Shown in pieces: positions 46,801 to 56,600 of a stretch of DNA of 64,000 nt. Where the stretch lies: NCBI GenBank assembly GCA_032718475.1, contig JAUCBJ010008862.1, forward strand, positions 57,624 to 121,623, given 5' to 3'. Below the pieces are notes generated by a model. That model was not told the DNA's origin. It ran no database searches and saw only the letters and a program-made list of their open reading frames with translations. Source of the stretch: Nemertoderma westbladi (lineage: Eukaryota > Xenacoelomorpha > Nemertodermatida > Nemertodermatidae). Both the position numbers and the translations under genes were made by a program. The first letter of the stretch is position 1. The number at the start of each line of letters is the position of its first letter.

Positions 46801-48905
46801 ACAAGGGTCGGTATTCGGGTACGAGGTGAGTACCACAAGGGCCGGTATTCGGGTACGAGGTGAGTACCACAAGGGTCGGTATTCGGGTACGAGGTGAGTA
46901 CCACAAGGGCCGGTATTCGGGTACGAGGTGAGTACCACAAGGGTCGGTATATTCGGGTACGAGGTGAGTACCACAAGGGTCGGTATTCGGGTACGAGGTG
47001 AGTACCACAAGGGCCGGTATTCGGGTACGAGGTGAGTACCACAAGGGTCGGTATTCGGGTACGAGGTGAGTACCACAAGGGTCGGTATTCGGGTACAAGG
47101 TGAGTACCACAAGGGTCGGTATTCGGGTACGAGGTGAGTACCACAAGGGTCGGTATTCGGGTACGAGGTGAGTACCACAAGGGCCGGTATTCGGGTACGA
47201 GGTGAGTACCACAAGGGTCGGTATTCGGGTACGAGGTGAGTACCACAAGGGCCGGTATTCGGGTACGAGGTGAGTACCACAAGGGTCGGTATATTCGGGT
47301 ACGAGGTGAGTACCACAAGGGTCGGTATTCGGGTACGAGGTGAGTACCACAAGGGTCGGTATTCGGGTACGAGGTGAGTACCACAAGGGTCGGTATTCGG
47401 GTACGAGGTGAGTACCACAAGGGTCGGTATTCGGGTACGAGGTGAGTACCACAAGGGCCGGTATTCGGGTACGAGGTGAGTACCACAAGGGTCGGTATAT
47501 TCGGGTACGAGGTGAGTACCACAAGGGTCGGTATTCGGGTACGAGGTGAGTACCACAAGGGTCGGTATTCGGGTACGAGGTGAGTACCACAAGGGCCGGT
47601 ATTCGGGTACGAGGTGAGTACCACAAGGGTCGGTATATTCGGGTACGAGGTGAGTACCACAAGGGTCGGTATTCGGGTACAAGGTGAGTACCACAAGGGT
47701 CGGTATTCGGGTACGAGGTGAGTACCACAAGGGTCGGTATTCGGGTACGAGGTCAGTACCACAAGGGTCGGTATTCGGGTACGAACGTCGCTGGTTCAAC
47801 CCCCACCTTCTACTACTACTCTCACATTTTTCGATCAATCATTTTTCGCTTGGTATATTTCTATTTCATTTTGACTTTCAGTTTCACACGTTTCACATCT
47901 CTCGATATATTGTACGATCCCATTGTTTCCAGGTCAGCAACCAATCAGCGATTACCCCGGGGCTGTGGGCGGCACCCCCGAGGTCTACAACGATTCCAGT
48001 TTCCAGACTGACGCCACCCTCAGTGAGTCCGTTACCCTGCCGCAGATTGGCAGTCTCTCTGTGATGACGTCACAGGATACACTGATAGAGGATTCAATAG
48101 ACGGGGGTTTACAACATCGATCCCGAATGACACCGGTAGGGGGCGTTGTTATCAGCTGATTATTTATATTCCGGCTTCTCACAGGACCTAATCAAAACGG
48201 AGCGATAAGCATTTGGGAATGTTTATACTACGTATAGGGTACAAACAAGGAAATACAAAATATTCGAGAACGTATTGTATATTAACTTACGTCCTTCCTA
48301 TAGTAATGAACCTTACTAGGCAACTTTCCCTATCGTCTTTTAAAATTTGGCGCTTTTTCAACAATCATTTTATAATGCAAACATCCCTAACTTCCCGGTT
48401 ATAGATATTTTAGAATCTTTCGACGCGATTTTTACCATAATATGCCGGCGTGTTACTCGTTTAGGGGCCTCCGTTTGCGACTGAGACGGATTTCGGGCCA
48501 CGGTACCAGAACCCACCGCTGGGGGGCGCCCCCTCATTCCAACCACCCCGTCTACGATTCGCAGCGGCGCCGCAAGGTGTCGCCTCTCCTACCTCGTACC
48601 ACGGGTACAACCCTCCCCCATCACCAGGTATACTGGTTCAACCCCCACCCACTGCTCCCATCCATTCCCTACCCCGGTCTATGTACCAAGGGGGACAACC
48701 TTACGGAATGGTTAGTATTTTATTATTTTGTTTAACATATCTTACTAGATTTGGTTTAATATGCGCCGCTTTGTGTTACGAGCCAAAACTTTCCACCCAT
48801 TAATATTGTAATGAAGTTTTTAAATCCTTAAACGTTTTTATATCTATTTTCCAGTCCACAGCATCTTCTTCGATATTTTCGTACCAATATTTATATGAGA
48901 CTTAG
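37870..48905 (+). CDS. Eight-exon gene for an unrecognised 342-residue protein with a short coiled coil
   Basis: Exons 37870-37917, 38133-38297, 38852-38980, 39846-39924, 40054-40161, 47933-48135, 48465-48710 and 48855-48905 join to 1029 nt with all GT-AG junctions and consistent phases (0,0,0,1,1,0,0). Order: MLQPDYQKMDP start, helical segment SLRISDLLSRIDQKMKVILS (about 18-37), conserved-looking FRINGTPILPPL (60-71), charged helix IEEARYWKRLAIEKEEQLKR (76-95), a Ser/Thr-rich middle, then a Pro/Gly/Tyr-rich tail ending near SSIFSYQYLYET. No enzyme motif, signal peptide or membrane segment. I do not recognise the family. The start exon and the short last exon are the least certain parts. Intron 5 is a 7.6-kb minisatellite. 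Confidence 0.65.
38133..38297 (+). CDS. Coiled-coil gene exon 2
   Basis: Acceptor TATATTTTACAG, donor CTT/GTGAGT; 55 codons in phase 0. An amphipathic helix with a heptad-like pattern (ISDLLSRIDQKM), then a GGGGSS linker and FRINGTPILPPL. Confidence 0.7.
38852..38980 (+). CDS. Coiled-coil gene exon 3
   Basis: Acceptor ATCTGTTTAG, donor GAG/GTAAGT; 43 codons, strongly charged helix (EEARYWKRLAIEKEEQLKRL). It also begins with an ATG in frame, so a downstream start is possible. Confidence 0.72.
39050..39420. mobile_element. Near-perfect hairpin MITE (~175-bp arms)
   Basis: ATTTGTATAGAAAATGTTC at the left is mirrored by GAACATTTTCTATACAAAT at the right. Inside, GATCTAGATT, CGCATTGAATCGTTCT and TTTAAAATCAATAAAAAAA also recur in reverse. 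The loop is AT-only (about 39216-39250). Both arms contain GTTCTAGAAC palindromes. It lies in intron 3 of the coiled-coil gene. Confidence 0.8.
39846..39924 (+). CDS. Coiled-coil gene exon 4
   Basis: Acceptor CTCTTACAG, donor CAAG/GTAATA, ends in phase 1. Encodes GTVESNGPGRTTDVTMV..., a low-complexity polar stretch. Confidence 0.6.
40054..40161 (+). CDS. Coiled-coil gene exon 5
   Basis: Acceptor GTTCTTTAG, donor ACGAG/GTGAGT, phase 1 to phase 1. Encodes GAPPPTSFYGDVVTQSASAV and DYGRHGYDTDNSHVGR. Its donor is the seed of the 34-bp array that follows. Confidence 0.65.
40157..47784 (+). repeat. 34-bp minisatellite grown from the exon 5 splice donor (~224 units)
   Basis: The unit runs GTGAGTACCACAAGGGTCGG then TATTCGGGTACGAG, so each carries ACGAG/GTGAGTACC, identical to the real exon 5 donor at 40157-40170. 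Length fits about 224 units, with four 36-bp units (TATATTCG) at the 3' end. Blocks rich in CCACCAGG or CGTGTACG alternate with CCACAAGG blocks. A 1632-bp (48-unit) block is duplicated, for example GGGCACGAG at 43827 and 45459, and another copy lies 2006 bp earlier. Minus-strand frames are open for up to 1879 codons; I regard these as artefacts. Confidence 0.95.
47933..48135 (+). CDS. Coiled-coil gene exon 6
   Basis: Acceptor CATTGTTTCCAG, donor ACACCG/GTAGGG, phase 1 to 0. Encodes QQPISDYPGAVGGTPEVYND and TLPQIGSLSVMTSQDTLIED, acidic and Ser/Thr-rich. Reading on past the donor the frame stays open to a TGA near 48160, so a shorter alternative 3' end is possible. Confidence 0.68.
48465..48710 (+). 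CDS. Coiled-coil gene exon 7 (Pro/Gly/Tyr-rich)
   Basis: Acceptor CTCGTTTAG, donor GGAATG/GTTAGT; 82 codons in phase 0 (GPPFATETDFGPRYQNPPLG ... QGGQPYGM). Low-complexity, proline-rich. The frame was chosen because it continues exon 6 in phase and has no stop. Confidence 0.6.
48855..48905 (+). CDS. Coiled-coil gene exon 8 (proposed terminal)
   Basis: Acceptor CTATTTTCCAG; STASSSIFSYQYLYET then TAG. Short, so support rests on phase and on AATAAA at 48973-48978 shortly after. That signal lies in the arm of the next transposon. Confidence 0.45.
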   Translation, partial: STASSSIFSYQYLYET

Positions 48906-49249
48906 CGAAGATATTCAGCGTTCGAAAGTGGCCTCGTGTTTTAGAATCTGTTCGATGCTATTTAATTGCCATAATAAATAGTGTTACAATTCATTGCCCC
49001 CCCCCCCCCCCCCACCCCCCTAATTTGTCTACAAATCTTAATGAGATTGCATGAAATTTGAAACTGAGATAGTTTCACCTCCCGACCACTGACTGGGTGA
49101 ACCAGAATTGTTATATTTTTGCTTTCATTCTTTAGCTACAAGCGTTTGAAAGTAGTGTCTTCGTCGATATTGCGTTGCAGCAGCTACACTTTGCAGTGTA
49201 TTTAATATTTCCCCACGTGCACCTACTGCACCTGTCTGGACAATTAATA

Positions 49250-50003
49250 TTTACACCTACTTTACCATACCACCGCACACATATACTTTACCATACCACC
49301 TCACACACATACTTTACCATACCACCTCACACACATACTTTACCATACCACCGCACACATATACTTTACCATACCACCTCACACACATACTTTACCATAC
49401 CACCTCACACACATACTTTACCATACCAACTCACACACATACTTTACCATACCACCTCACACACATACTTTACCATACCACCTCACACACATACTTTACC
49501 ATACCACCTCACACACATACTTTACCATACCACCTCACACACATACTTTACCATACCAACTCACACACATACTTTACCATACCACCTCACACACATACTT
49601 TACCATACCACCTCACACACATACTTTACCATACCACCTCACACACATACTTTACCATACCACCTCACACACATACTTTACCATACCAACTCACACACAT
49701 ACTTTACCATACCACCTCACACACATACTTTACCATACCACCTCACACACATACTTTACCATACCACCTCACACACATACTTTACCATACCACCTCACAC
49801 ACATACTTTACCATACCACCTCACACACATACTCTACCATACCACCTCACACACATACTCTACCATACCAACTCACACACATACTTTACCATACCACCTC
49901 ACACACATACTTTACCATACCACCTCACACACATACTTTACCATACCACCTCAGACACATACTTTACCATACCACCTCACACACATACTTTACCGTACCA
50001 CCT
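49250..50003 (+). repeat. 26-bp minisatellite
   Basis: About 29 units of CTTTACCATACCACCTCACA CACATA with minor variants (CCAACTCACA, CCGCACACATA). Every fifth or sixth unit has ACTCAC instead of CCTCAC, a weak higher-order pattern. The 310-codon frame over it is an artefact. Confidence 0.93.
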
Positions 50004-50699
50004 TATTAAAAAGTATTTACCACCGTTACATAATATTATTATTCATGCATTGCATAATAATTATGACTATATTTGTTTATTTGTTTCCCAATTTTGCGTT
50101 GTATTAATATTTACCGCCGCTGGTACATAATAATATTGTGCCCCTACTTCTCTTATCTCTCCTAATACTTTAACCCTCTTTCCCTGTTGCATTATAACAT
50201 TGGCGGGAAATTTAAAACCGTGAGGTTTGCGTTTTGTGCCGTTCAGTTCATTCTATACATGGCCTGAAGGACTATATTTTATATTATTTACTCTTTAATC
50301 CAGACAAAACTGTCCATAAAAATAGAAATACTACATACGAAACGAAACAGCACAAAACAAATAAACCAGTTATACGTTATTTAATCAACTGTAAATAGTG
50401 AAACCAATTACAATAATTATTATTTACAAAGAAAAATAGGTTCCCAACGGTAGGATACGGGAAACCCTAGCACAGTTAGAGAGAATGTTACCGATTATTG
50501 GATTGGACGTAATCACTTAAAACGACGACTGCCGATTGCAACTGCACGAATATGTTTAAAAGTTGGAATTCCCAATTTGCAACACGTAAGAGAGATACTG
50601 GTTGGTTCATCGTTCGTCATTCTGGGAATTTTGAAACTCATCCTACCGTTATTATAAGCTAATCGTAATTTAGAGTATACATTTAGAGTATGTCCCTTC

Positions 50700-51115
50700 G
50701 CACAGTTACACAGTAGTTGTTCTTATATATAGTGGTACTGGGTACTGATGGAAAGCTATAAGGCATGCATTGATTCCAAATATGTAAACACATCATAATT
50801 TGGTTGGGAAATAGCTGAGATATGAGCGTTCGAGGTTGCATCTGCTCTAGGCTATTTAATTCATTTAATAAATTCACTATATTTTGGAACATTTTTGTAT
50901 CTCATAAAAGTAGCTTGGCAACAATGCAATATTCCATAATTAAAATGTTCTAGAATGGTGTAAATCATAGAATCAATGGCGTGAAACGGAAGCAAAACCA
51001 TGCAACTTTCGAATGCCCATATCTCAGATTTTTCCCAACCCAAATTAAATGTTTTTACATTTTTGGAATCCTTGCACGGCCAGCTTTCTACTGGTACCAA
51101 CAAATCACTGTAAGG
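50700..51115. mobile_element. Hairpin element inside the TIR element
   Basis: GATTCCAAATATGTAAAC, GGTTGGGAAA-AGCTGAGATATG and GTTCGAGGTTGCAT (about 50773-50842) are mirrored by ATGCAACTTTCGAA, CATATCTCAGATTTTTCCCAAC and TTTTTGGAATCC (about 51000-51075). Arms are about 150 bp and imperfect. Confidence 0.6.
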
Positions 51116-51532
51116 TCCTAAAATAACTGAATATGTGGAACTGATACAATATCGACATCGTCATTGACAGCTTTTTCTAATGATTGTAGCTAAAATGAAA
51201 GCTGAAATAATGGTGGCTCACCCAACTAGGACTAGAGAGGTAAAACTATCTCCATGAAATTTCATGTAATCTCATTAAGATTTCTATGAAAAATTTGGGG
51301 GGGGGGGGGGGGGGTGTCACTGAATTACGACACTATTATTCCTGGGCATGGTGGGTGTATATTGGAAGCCACTTTAAAGGATGAAAGATTAATCTAAAAT
51401 TATGAATGATACTGTTTCCAAAGAAACTTAAAAGCGTTTAGCAGTAATTTGAATTTAATTCGGTCAGTAATACCGCAATACACAACATTTAGTGGTGATT
51501 AGGTCTTTTTTGGGGTTATAAAGTAATTAATT

Positions 51533-52795
51533 ATGGTTAAAAGTTGTACATCTAAGAGTTTCAGGGATAAAATAATTAAGGACAACGATGACAGTGAATT
51601 TATTAAAGAATGTGGTTCCCGTGAAAGTATCCCAAATAGTCAGGAAGCTTCTTCTAAAGAAAGTTGTAGTACGGACCTCAGTAACACAAGCCAATCAACT
51701 GTCCCCTATTCCACTCCACCCCAGCCATCCAATGACAACGCAGCGACGCAAAGCAAGCAGATAGAAACGCGAATAGACGAAATACAACTGGTCTGTAAGA
51801 CTGAGTTTATTTGGGTTAACAATAACAACAGACGCCCGTCAAAGCGAGTACGCGTATCCCCCTTGGAAGAAGTGCGTTCCCCCCAAGACAACGTACGTTC
51901 CCCCCAAGACGACGTACGTTCCCCCCAAGTCGACGTGCGTTCCACCCAGAAATATGAGCGTTCCCCCCAGATAGATGAGCGTCCCCCCCAGATAGATGAG
52001 CGTCCCCCCCAGATTGAGGGAGGTTCGGATTGGTCCACAGAATCTCGCGCACCTGAACCGGGCGAATCAACAGTTCTTACAACTCTACCCTCAACACCAG
52101 AAGCTCTTAGAACCTGCGACCCATTGTATAATAATATGCCACCGGGTAGCGATGAGTCATTCGGTCCGCCGTACCTTGGGAAGGTAGTAAAAGGTGTCAA
52201 TAACCTCGACCATGCCAAGCGCCGGTTGGAAGCTGAGCGCGAAGAGTTGGTGCTAGCTAGTGACGTCACAAGTCGTCTGGAGTCTATCGATAGGGCCGTC
52301 GATCTGTCGTCACGCCATTGTCAGTCGCTGATTCGGGCGTGGAACGCGTTCCACTCGCAGAAACGGGGCGCCGAAGCGCGGAACGTGTGGCCGCCCCCGG
52401 GCGATGTGGATGTAGCAGCGGGACGGGGTTTACATTCGTTGGAACGGGAACTAGAGCCATTGGAACCGAAATCCCGGCCATCTGAGCGGAAATCCCGGCC
52501 ATCGGAAGAGGAATTCCAGTCGTGTTCGGATCGATCGCAATCCACCACGGCGCAACAGGTAGTCGATAACTCAGCTCGGTGTCACGCCGCAGGGCGAGGG
52601 TTCCTCGACCGTGACTGCTCCTGTCCCTGGGGTTTCGTTGTCGCTATTTGCGGTTTGGCGTTGTTCTATTGTCTGATCTGGGTGTATTGGCCCCACTTAC
52701 AGAAACCTTTCAAACATTTTTGTTACTTACACAGTTATAGAGTAGATAAAGACATCCCTCTTGTAGTCGTTATCATGAGAAACATCCCTCTTTAA
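51533..52795 (+). CDS. Intronless ORF, 420 residues, heptapeptide repeats and one C-terminal membrane segment
   Basis: No family recognised. Residues 1-100 are polar and Ser-rich; SKRVRV (103-108) is a basic patch. Residues 114-162 are seven 7-residue repeats of the type (V/E)R(S/P)PQ(D/I)(D/E). Residues about 220-285 look helical and charged (LDHAKRRLEAEREELVLASD). Residues 366-388 are hydrophobic (GFVVAICGLALFYCLIWVYW), leaving a 32-residue tail. This is the layout of a tail-anchored protein. The start context is ordinary. AATAAA at 52837-52842 supports an end here. The last 25 residues could be read-through into an intron, since TTACTTACACAG near 52729 resembles an acceptor. Confidence 0.55.
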   Translation: MVKSCTSKSFRDKIIKDNDDSEFIKECGSRESIPNSQEASSKESCSTDLSNTSQSTVPYSTPPQPSNDNAATQSKQIETRIDEIQLVCKTEFIWVNNNNRRPSKRVRVSPLEEVRSPQDNVRSPQDDVRSPQVDVRSTQKYERSPQIDERPPQIDERPPQIEGGSDWSTESRAPEPGESTVLTTLPSTPEALRTCDPLYNNMPPGSDESFGPPYLGKVVKGVNNLDHAKRRLEAEREELVLASDVTSRLESIDRAVDLSSRHCQSLIRAWNAFHSQKRGAEARNVWPPPGDVDVAAGRGLHSLERELEPLEPKSRPSERKSRPSEEEFQSCSDRSQSTTAQQVVDNSARCHAAGRGFLDRDCSCPWGFVVAICGLALFYCLIWVYWPHLQKPFKHFCYLHSYRVDKDIPLVVVIMRNIPL

Positions 52796-52836
52796 ATTAT
52801 ATCAACTAATATTGATTTCTTGCCCATTTGTTTTTT

Positions 52837-52842
52837 AATAAA
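52837..52842 (+). terminator. Polyadenylation signal after the 420-residue ORF
   Basis: AATAAA lies 42 bp after the stop codon in a T-rich context. Confidence 0.5.
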
Positions 52843-52844
52843 CC

Positions 52845-53620
52845 ACTTATGTTATATACAACATCTACTGAAGACTTATAATCTGATAGCATTTTATAAG
52901 TTTACAGCACGAGAATTGAATGAATCTTACTAAAAGAGACCAAAACTAATTTTGAAACTGTTTTCGCCATAAATATTGTTTGGCCCAATGAAATTTTAAC
53001 CTGTAAAAAGTTTTCTTGGTGAATCAGAGGTTGACAAATCCGGGTGACTTGTTTCCAAGATGTGAAATGTTACAAAACTTTTGTTTTTGGATGAAATTGT
53101 GTCAACAAAATGAAATATTTGCTTGTTCTTCTGAAATCTTACTCCATTTGCCATGTTTTATCTCGATATCTCTTGATTGTAGCCCCTCTCAACCATACCT
53201 TAATCAAAAACTGTTAAAATTTCCCATATAACTGGGAAATTTAATTCTATAGTTAAAATTAAGCGAACAAATTTAGGGAAACCGTCGAAAGTGACCCGGT
53301 ATTATCCCCTTACTTCCCAGCAAATGTCCCATGTGACAAAAGTGTCATTCTGAGATAATCACACTTTGGCGTTTGTGTTTACCTACACATTACAGTTGAT
53401 GTTGGCATTCTGTATTTTTGCATGCAAGTACAGGGATGTTCCTCAAAATGTTTACTTTCAAAATAACTTTTTCAAAAATTTCAAAATTATCTTGCATATA
53501 TCAGGCAGTATTGTACATAAGACCTTTTCTGTTTATGTCTATTCGATTTTTACTGTACATTGACTATTTTACTCCAGGATATTATCATTCACTGTTGTTC
53601 ATATGATCTCAGAACCTTAT
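52845..53620. other. AT-rich DNA before the 51-bp array
   Basis: No supported gene. A possible small exon lies at 53578-53622 (acceptor TTTTACTCCAG, donor TTATTG/GTAAGT), directly before the array, but nothing links it to a gene. Confidence 0.3.
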
Positions 53621-53632
53621 TGGTAAGTTAAA

Positions 53633-56600
53633 TTGGGTCTCATAGGACATCTGTATGAGTATAACTCTGATTCTCAAGTTAAGTTAGGTCTCATAGGGCC
53701 TCTGTATGAGTATAACTCTGATTCTCAAGTTAAGTTAGGTCCCATAGGACCTCTGTATGAGTATAACTCTGATTCTCAAGTTAAGTTAGGTCTCATAGGA
53801 CCTCTGTATGAGTATAACTCTGATTCTCAAGTTAAGTTAGGTCCCATAGGACCTCTGTATGAGTATAACTCTGATTCTCAAGTTAAGTTAGGTCCCATAG
53901 GACCTCTGTATGAGTATAACTCTGATTCTCAAGTTAAGTTAGGTCTCATAGGGCCTCTGTATGAGTATAACTCTGATTCTCAAGTTAAGTTAGGTCCCAT
54001 AGGACCTCTGTATGAGTATAACTCTGATTCTCAAGTTAAGTTAGGTCCCATAGGACCTCTGTATGAGTATAACTCTGATTCTCAAGTTAAGTTAGGTCTC
54101 ATAGGGCCTCTGTATGAGTATAACTCTGATTCTCAAGTTAAGTTAGGTCCCATAGGACCTCTGTATGAGTATAACTCTGATTCTCAAGTTAAGTTAGGTC
54201 CCATAGGACCTCTGTATGAGTATAACTCTGATTCTCAAGTTAAGTTAGGTCCCATAGGACCTCTGTATGAGTATAACTCTGATTCTCAAGTTAAGTTAGG
54301 TCCCATAGGACCTCTGTATGAGTATAACTCTGATTCTCAAGTTAAGTTAGGTCCCATAGGACCTCTGTATGAGTATAACTCTGATTCTCAAGTTAAGTTA
54401 GGTCCCATAGGACCTCTGTATGAGTATAACTCTGATTCTCAAGTTAAGTTAGGTCTCATAGGACCTCTGTATGAGTATAACTCTGATTCTCAAGTTAAGT
54501 TAGGTCTCATAGGACCTCTGTATGAGTATAACTCTGATTCTCAAGTTAAGTTAGGTCTCATAGGACCTCTGTATGAGTATAACTCTGATTCTCAAGTTAA
54601 GTTAGGTCCCATAGGACCTCTGTATGAGTATAACTCTGATTCTCAAGTTAAGTTAGGTCTCATAGGACCTCTGTATGAGTATAACTCTGATTCTCAAGTT
54701 AAGTTAGGTCTCATAGGACCTCTGTATGAGTATAACTCTGATTCTCAAGTTAAGTTAGGTCCCATAGGACCTCTGTATGAGTATAACTCTGATTCTCAAG
54801 TTAAGTTAGGTCCCATAGGACCTCTGTATGAGTATAACTCTGATTCTCAAGTTAAGTTAGGTCCCATAGGACCTCTGTATGAGTATAACTCTGATTCTCA
54901 AGTTAAGTTAGGTCCCATAGGACCTCTGTATGAGTATAACTCTGATTCTCAAGTTAAGTTAGGTCCCATAGGACCTCTGTATGAGTATAACTCTGATTCT
55001 CAAGTTAAGTTAGGTCCCATAGGACCTCTGTATGAGTATAACTCTGATTCTCAAGTTAAGTTAGGTCCCATAGGACCTCTGTATGAGTATAACTCTGATT
55101 CTCAAGTTAAGTTAGGTCCCATAGGACCTCTGTATGAGTATAACTCTGATTCTCAAGTTAAGTTAGGTCCCATAGGACCTCTGTATGAGTATAACTCTGA
55201 TTCTCAAGTTAAGTTAGGTCTCATAGGACCTCTGTATGAGTATAACTCTGATTCTCAAGTTAAGTTAGGTCCCATAGGACCTCTGTATGAGTATAACTCT
55301 GATTCTCAAGTTAAGTTAGGTCCCATAGGACCTCTGTATGAGTATAACTCTGATTCTCAAGTTAAGTTAGGTCCCATAGGACCTCTGTATGAGTATAACT
55401 CTGATTCTCAAGTTAAGTTAGGTCTCATAGGGCCTCTGTATGAGTATAACTCTGATTCTCAAGTTAAGTTAGGTCCCATAGGACCTCTGTATGAGTATAA
55501 CTCTGATTCTCAAGTTAAGTTAGGTCCCATAGGACCTCTGTATGAGTATAACTCTGATTCTCAAGTTAAGTTAGGTCTCATAGGGCCTCTGTATGAGTAT
55601 AACTCTGATTCTCAAGTTAAGTTAGGTCCCATAGGACCTCTGTATGAGTATAACTCTGATTCTCAAGTTAAGTTAGGTCCCATAGGACCTCTGTATGAGT
55701 ATAACTCTGATTCTCAAGTTAAGTTAGGTCCCATAGGACCTCTGTATGAGTATAACTCTGATTCTCAAGTTAAGTTAGGTCCCATAGGGCCTCTGTATGA
55801 GTATAACTCTGATTCTCAAGTTAAGTTAGGTCCCATAGGACCTCTGTATGAGTATAACTCTGATTCTCAAGTTAAGTTAGGTCCCATAGGACCTCTGTAT
55901 GAGTATAACTCTGATTCTCAAGTTAAGTTAGGTCCCATAGGGCCTCTGTATGAGTATAACTCTGATTCTCAAGTTAAGTTAGGTCCCATAGGACCTCTGT
56001 ATGAGTATAACTCTGATTCTCAAGTTAAGTTAGGTCTCATAGAGCCTATGTATGAGTGTAACTCTGATTCTCAAGTTAAGTTAGGTCCCATAGGACCTCT
56101 GTATGAGTATAACTCTGATTCTCAAGTTAAGTTAGGTCTCATAGGGCCTCTGTATGAGTATAACTCTGATTCTCAAGTTAAGTTAGGTCCCATAGGACCT
56201 CTGTATGAGTATAACTCTGATTCTCAAGTTAAGTTAGGTCCCATAGGACCTCTGTATGAGTATAACTCTGATTCTCAAGTTAAGTTAGGTCCCATAGGAC
56301 CTCTGTATGAGTATAACTCTGATTCTCAAGTTAAGTTAGGTCCCATAGGGCCTCTGTATGAGTATAACTCTGATTCTCAAGTTAAGTTAGGTCCCATAGG
56401 ACCTCTGTATGAGTATAACTCTGATTCTCAAGTTAAGTTAGGTCCCATAGGACCTCTGTATGAGTATAACTCTGATTCTCAAGTTAAGTTAGGTCCCATA
56501 GGGCCTCTGTATGAGTATAACTCTGATTCTCAAGTTAAGTTAGGTCCCATAGGACCTCTGTATGAGTATAACTCTGATTCTCAAGTTAAGTTAGGTCTCA

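Larger units (their letters stand above)
48970..51343. mobile_element. TIR element with poly-C / poly-G arms
   Basis: Left arm (about 48970-49105): ATAGTGTTACAATTCA, a C-run, then AATCTTAATGAGATTGCATG, TGAAATTTGA. Right arm (about 51205-51343): the inverted set CATGTAATCTCATTAAGATT, a G-run, then TGAATTACGACACTAT. Arms are roughly 75-80% alike. It encloses a 26-bp array and a second hairpin. No transposase was recognised. Confidence 0.65.

Noticed and set aside
40018..47838. Minus-strand ORFs of up to 1879 codons with a repeated LVVLTSYPNTDPCGTH pattern
   Set aside because: Artefact of the 34-bp array; the sense strand at its edge is a spliced gene on the other strand.
49175..50107. 310-codon Tyr/His/Thr-rich ORF
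   Set aside because: Translation of the 26-bp array extended by chance into flanking DNA.
51533..52795. KASH-domain (nesprin-like) assignment for the membrane-anchored ORF
   Set aside because: Only the topology fits; the tail lacks the terminal Pro-rich SUN-binding motif expected of KASH proteins.
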